Positions 4,633-5,966 of a stretch of 5,966 nt of DNA are shown here, piece by piece (the stretch's first letter is position 1; every line of letters starts with the position of its first letter). The notes beneath the pieces were generated by a model that saw nothing but the letters and a program-made list of their open reading frames with translations, did no database searches and was not told the origin of the DNA. Origin of the DNA: Deltaproteobacteria bacterium (GTDB taxonomy: Bacteria; Myxococcota_A; Polyangia; Palsa-1104; JAEUJZ01); the NCBI GenBank assembly GCA_017990795.1, contig JAGNNG010000135.1:1-5966 (forward strand), given 5' to 3'. A program made the translations under genes and the position numbers.

Positions 4633-5966
4633 ATGTCGCGCTTGCTTGCTCTGTCTACGGTGACCGCATCGCTGCTCTTGGCTGCTGCTCAGGGCCTGCC
4701 AAACGCCGACGCTGCGCGCAAGCATCGCGAGTCGCCGCCGCCCCCGCTGACCACGCTGCCACTATCAGACCTAGAGCCGCCTCCGGACGGCGACGAAGTG
4801 GTGGTCTGGGCCGTACCACAGAGCAAGGGGCGACAGCTTAAGATCTGGCGCGCCCCACGCTCCTCGGCGCAGTCGATCGGGGATGCCCGGGGTACAACCG
4901 CGCTCCGCATCGATACTTCGGAAGCAGCGCTGCGCCGCCTCTCGCAGCGTCCGGGCCGAGGCTGTCGCACTTGGCTGCCCGCAGTGCCAGTGGGCTATGT
5001 GTGCGGAGATGGGCTGTCGCTGCAGCCTGGCTACCGATCGGCACCGCCGGCGCAGCCGTCTGACTCACTGTGGCAGCGATACCGGTACGGCGTCGTCAAG
5101 GTGGCCCAAGCGCTGCTAAGCAGCGGCACCGGCCAGTTCCTGCGCCAAGTGCTGCGACGAGGCGACGGCGTAACCGTGGTCCGGGAGGCCCCGGCGCGCG
5201 GCCTGGTTCAGCTTCACGACCGTCGCTGGCTTCCTCAAAAAGATGTCGAGCTGGTCAGTCCCCCAGCGGTGCCTACATTGGATCTGCAGACGCTGTCGAG
5301 GAGCACCGACCTGCAGCTTGGCTGGCTAGTTCCGGCCCTCGGCGAGTCGCAGGTGCCAGTCTATGAGGTCGGCAGCGACAAGGATACGGCTTCCCCGCAG
5401 GCTCTGATTCCGCGCTACACCGTCGTGCAGTGGACCGAAGGCAAAGCCGCACCGGGCCGAGTCACAATCCAACTTTCCGACGAGCAGCGCCCCTTGCTGC
5501 AAGCCTATCCTCAGGCGCAGGCACACCTTCAGTTCGAGGTCCCCGTCGGTCAGTTGCGTCGCCTTACGCTGGTGTCCCCCCCGCCCGAGATCAGCCCCGA
5601 GGAGCACTGGATCGACATCTCCCTCAGCGAGCAGGTGGCGGTGGGATACGTTGGCAGCAAGCCACAGCTGGCAGCCCTGGTCTCGACGGGGCCGGGAGGC
5701 AAGACCCCGCCGGGCTCATTTGTGATTTATCGCAAGTATCTGACCCAGACGATGGCCAACCAGCGCGGTGCCGCCTCGCAGTACGACTTTCGCGAGGTCC
5801 CACACGCGCAGTTTTTCAATGGCCGCATCGGCCTGCATGCTGTGCTGTGGCACGATCGCCTTGGCCATCCCGTCAGCCACGGCTGCGTCAACCTGAGCCC
5901 CAGCGCCGCCGCCCAGTTTTTCGCCTTCACCGGCCCCAAGCTGCCACCCGGCTGGCACAGCATCAC
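4633..5966 (+). CDS. Secreted L,D-transpeptidase (YkuD) with SH3-like modules, 3' end cut off
   Basis: This protein is open at the right edge, with 444 residues visible. It should form 3-3 peptidoglycan cross-links, or attach proteins to peptidoglycan, in the periplasm. The ATG at 4633 is the first start after an in-frame TGA (4618-4620) and begins a signal peptide: MSR, a hydrophobic stretch 4-19, then a likely cleavage among the alanines at 17-27. A Pro-rich linker (35-51) follows. Then come SH3-like segments at about 56-127 (with C111 and C124, a possible disulfide), 150-208 and 230-310, the last being the least typical. The YkuD catalytic domain begins at WIDISLSEQ (326-334), continues with LVSTGPGGKTPPGSF (348-362), and has the active site H402 (GLHA), then SHGCVNLSP with H416 and nucleophile C418. 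Only the last part of the domain is lost at the edge. The SH3-like modules probably bind cell wall. The gene follows a membrane lipid-type gene, in keeping with an envelope role. Confidence 0.92.
   Translation, partial: MSRLLALSTVTASLLLAAAQGLPNADAARKHRESPPPPLTTLPLSDLEPPPDGDEVVVWAVPQSKGRQLKIWRAPRSSAQSIGDARGTTALRIDTSEAALRRLSQRPGRGCRTWLPAVPVGYVCGDGLSLQPGYRSAPPAQPSDSLWQRYRYGVVKVAQALLSSGTGQFLRQVLRRGDGVTVVREAPARGLVQLHDRRWLPQKDVELVSPPAVPTLDLQTLSRSTDLQLGWLVPALGESQVPVYEVGSDKDTASPQALIPRYTVVQWTEGKAAPGRVTIQLSDEQRPLLQAYPQAQAHLQFEVPVGQLRRLTLVSPPPEISPEEHWIDISLSEQVAVGYVGSKPQLAALVSTGPGGKTPPGSFVIYRKYLTQTMANQRGAASQYDFREVPHAQFFNGRIGLHAVLWHDRLGHPVSHGCVNLSPSAAAQFFAFTGPKLPPGWHSI

Noticed and set aside
4569..4841. 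90-codon plus-strand frame overlapping the start of the L,D-transpeptidase
   Set aside because: It lacks family resemblance, while the 4633 frame gives a signal peptide and runs unbroken into the YkuD active site.
5716..5966. Two minus-strand frames at the right edge
   Set aside because: They are antisense to the YkuD catalytic domain and have no motifs.
1..5966. Search for a defence system, CRISPR array, insertion sequence or prophage remnants
   Set aside because: There are no regularly spaced repeats, no transposase or integrase motifs, and no terminal inverted repeats. All genes fit ordinary signalling and envelope roles.

Overview
The window looks like the chromosome of a high-GC, soil- or sediment-type bacterium, most likely a myxobacterium-like member of Myxococcota (former Deltaproteobacteria). 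This is inferred from three things: the GC-rich third positions, the FHA-GAF-class III cyclase architecture, and the secreted L,D-transpeptidase built on SH3-like modules. No rRNA, tRNA, mobile element, CRISPR or phage gene is visible. I see an ordinary chromosomal stretch of regulatory and cell-envelope genes, not a defence island or gene cluster.

Layout from left to right. (1) Positions 1-100 are edge sequence with no gene that can be assigned. (2) A small predicted OB-fold-like protein (101-340, +) ends convergently against (3) a DUF420 four-helix membrane protein (405-842, -). (4) Upstream of DUF420 on the same strand is a soluble FHA-GAF-adenylate cyclase (875-2494, -). The 32-nt gap between the two genes folds into a helix that holds the DUF420 ribosome-binding site and the cyclase stop codon, which suggests translational coupling. 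(5) A 309-nt gap holds the cyclase promoter and a terminator-like signal for (6) a stand-alone receiver-domain response regulator (2804-3226, -). (7) A 133-nt divergent promoter region separates it from (8) a flippase-like/LPG-synthase-type membrane protein of 370 residues (3360-4472, +). (9) After a 160-nt gap comes a secreted L,D-transpeptidase (4633 to beyond the right edge, +), open at its 3' end but with its catalytic motif present.

How the genes may work together. The minus-strand genes form a signalling group. The cyclase should make cAMP under control of a phosphothreonine-reading FHA domain and a GAF sensor, and it is probably cotranscribed with a DUF420 protein of the family linked to haem-copper oxidase biogenesis. 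The orphan receiver needs a histidine kinase encoded elsewhere. The plus-strand pair acts at the envelope: a lipid- or isoprenoid-linked-substrate membrane protein and a peptidoglycan cross-linking enzyme. The most interesting non-coding signals are the coupling helix at 843-879 and a 14-bp palindrome at 3250-3263 that supplies overlapping -35 hexamers to the divergent receiver and flippase genes.
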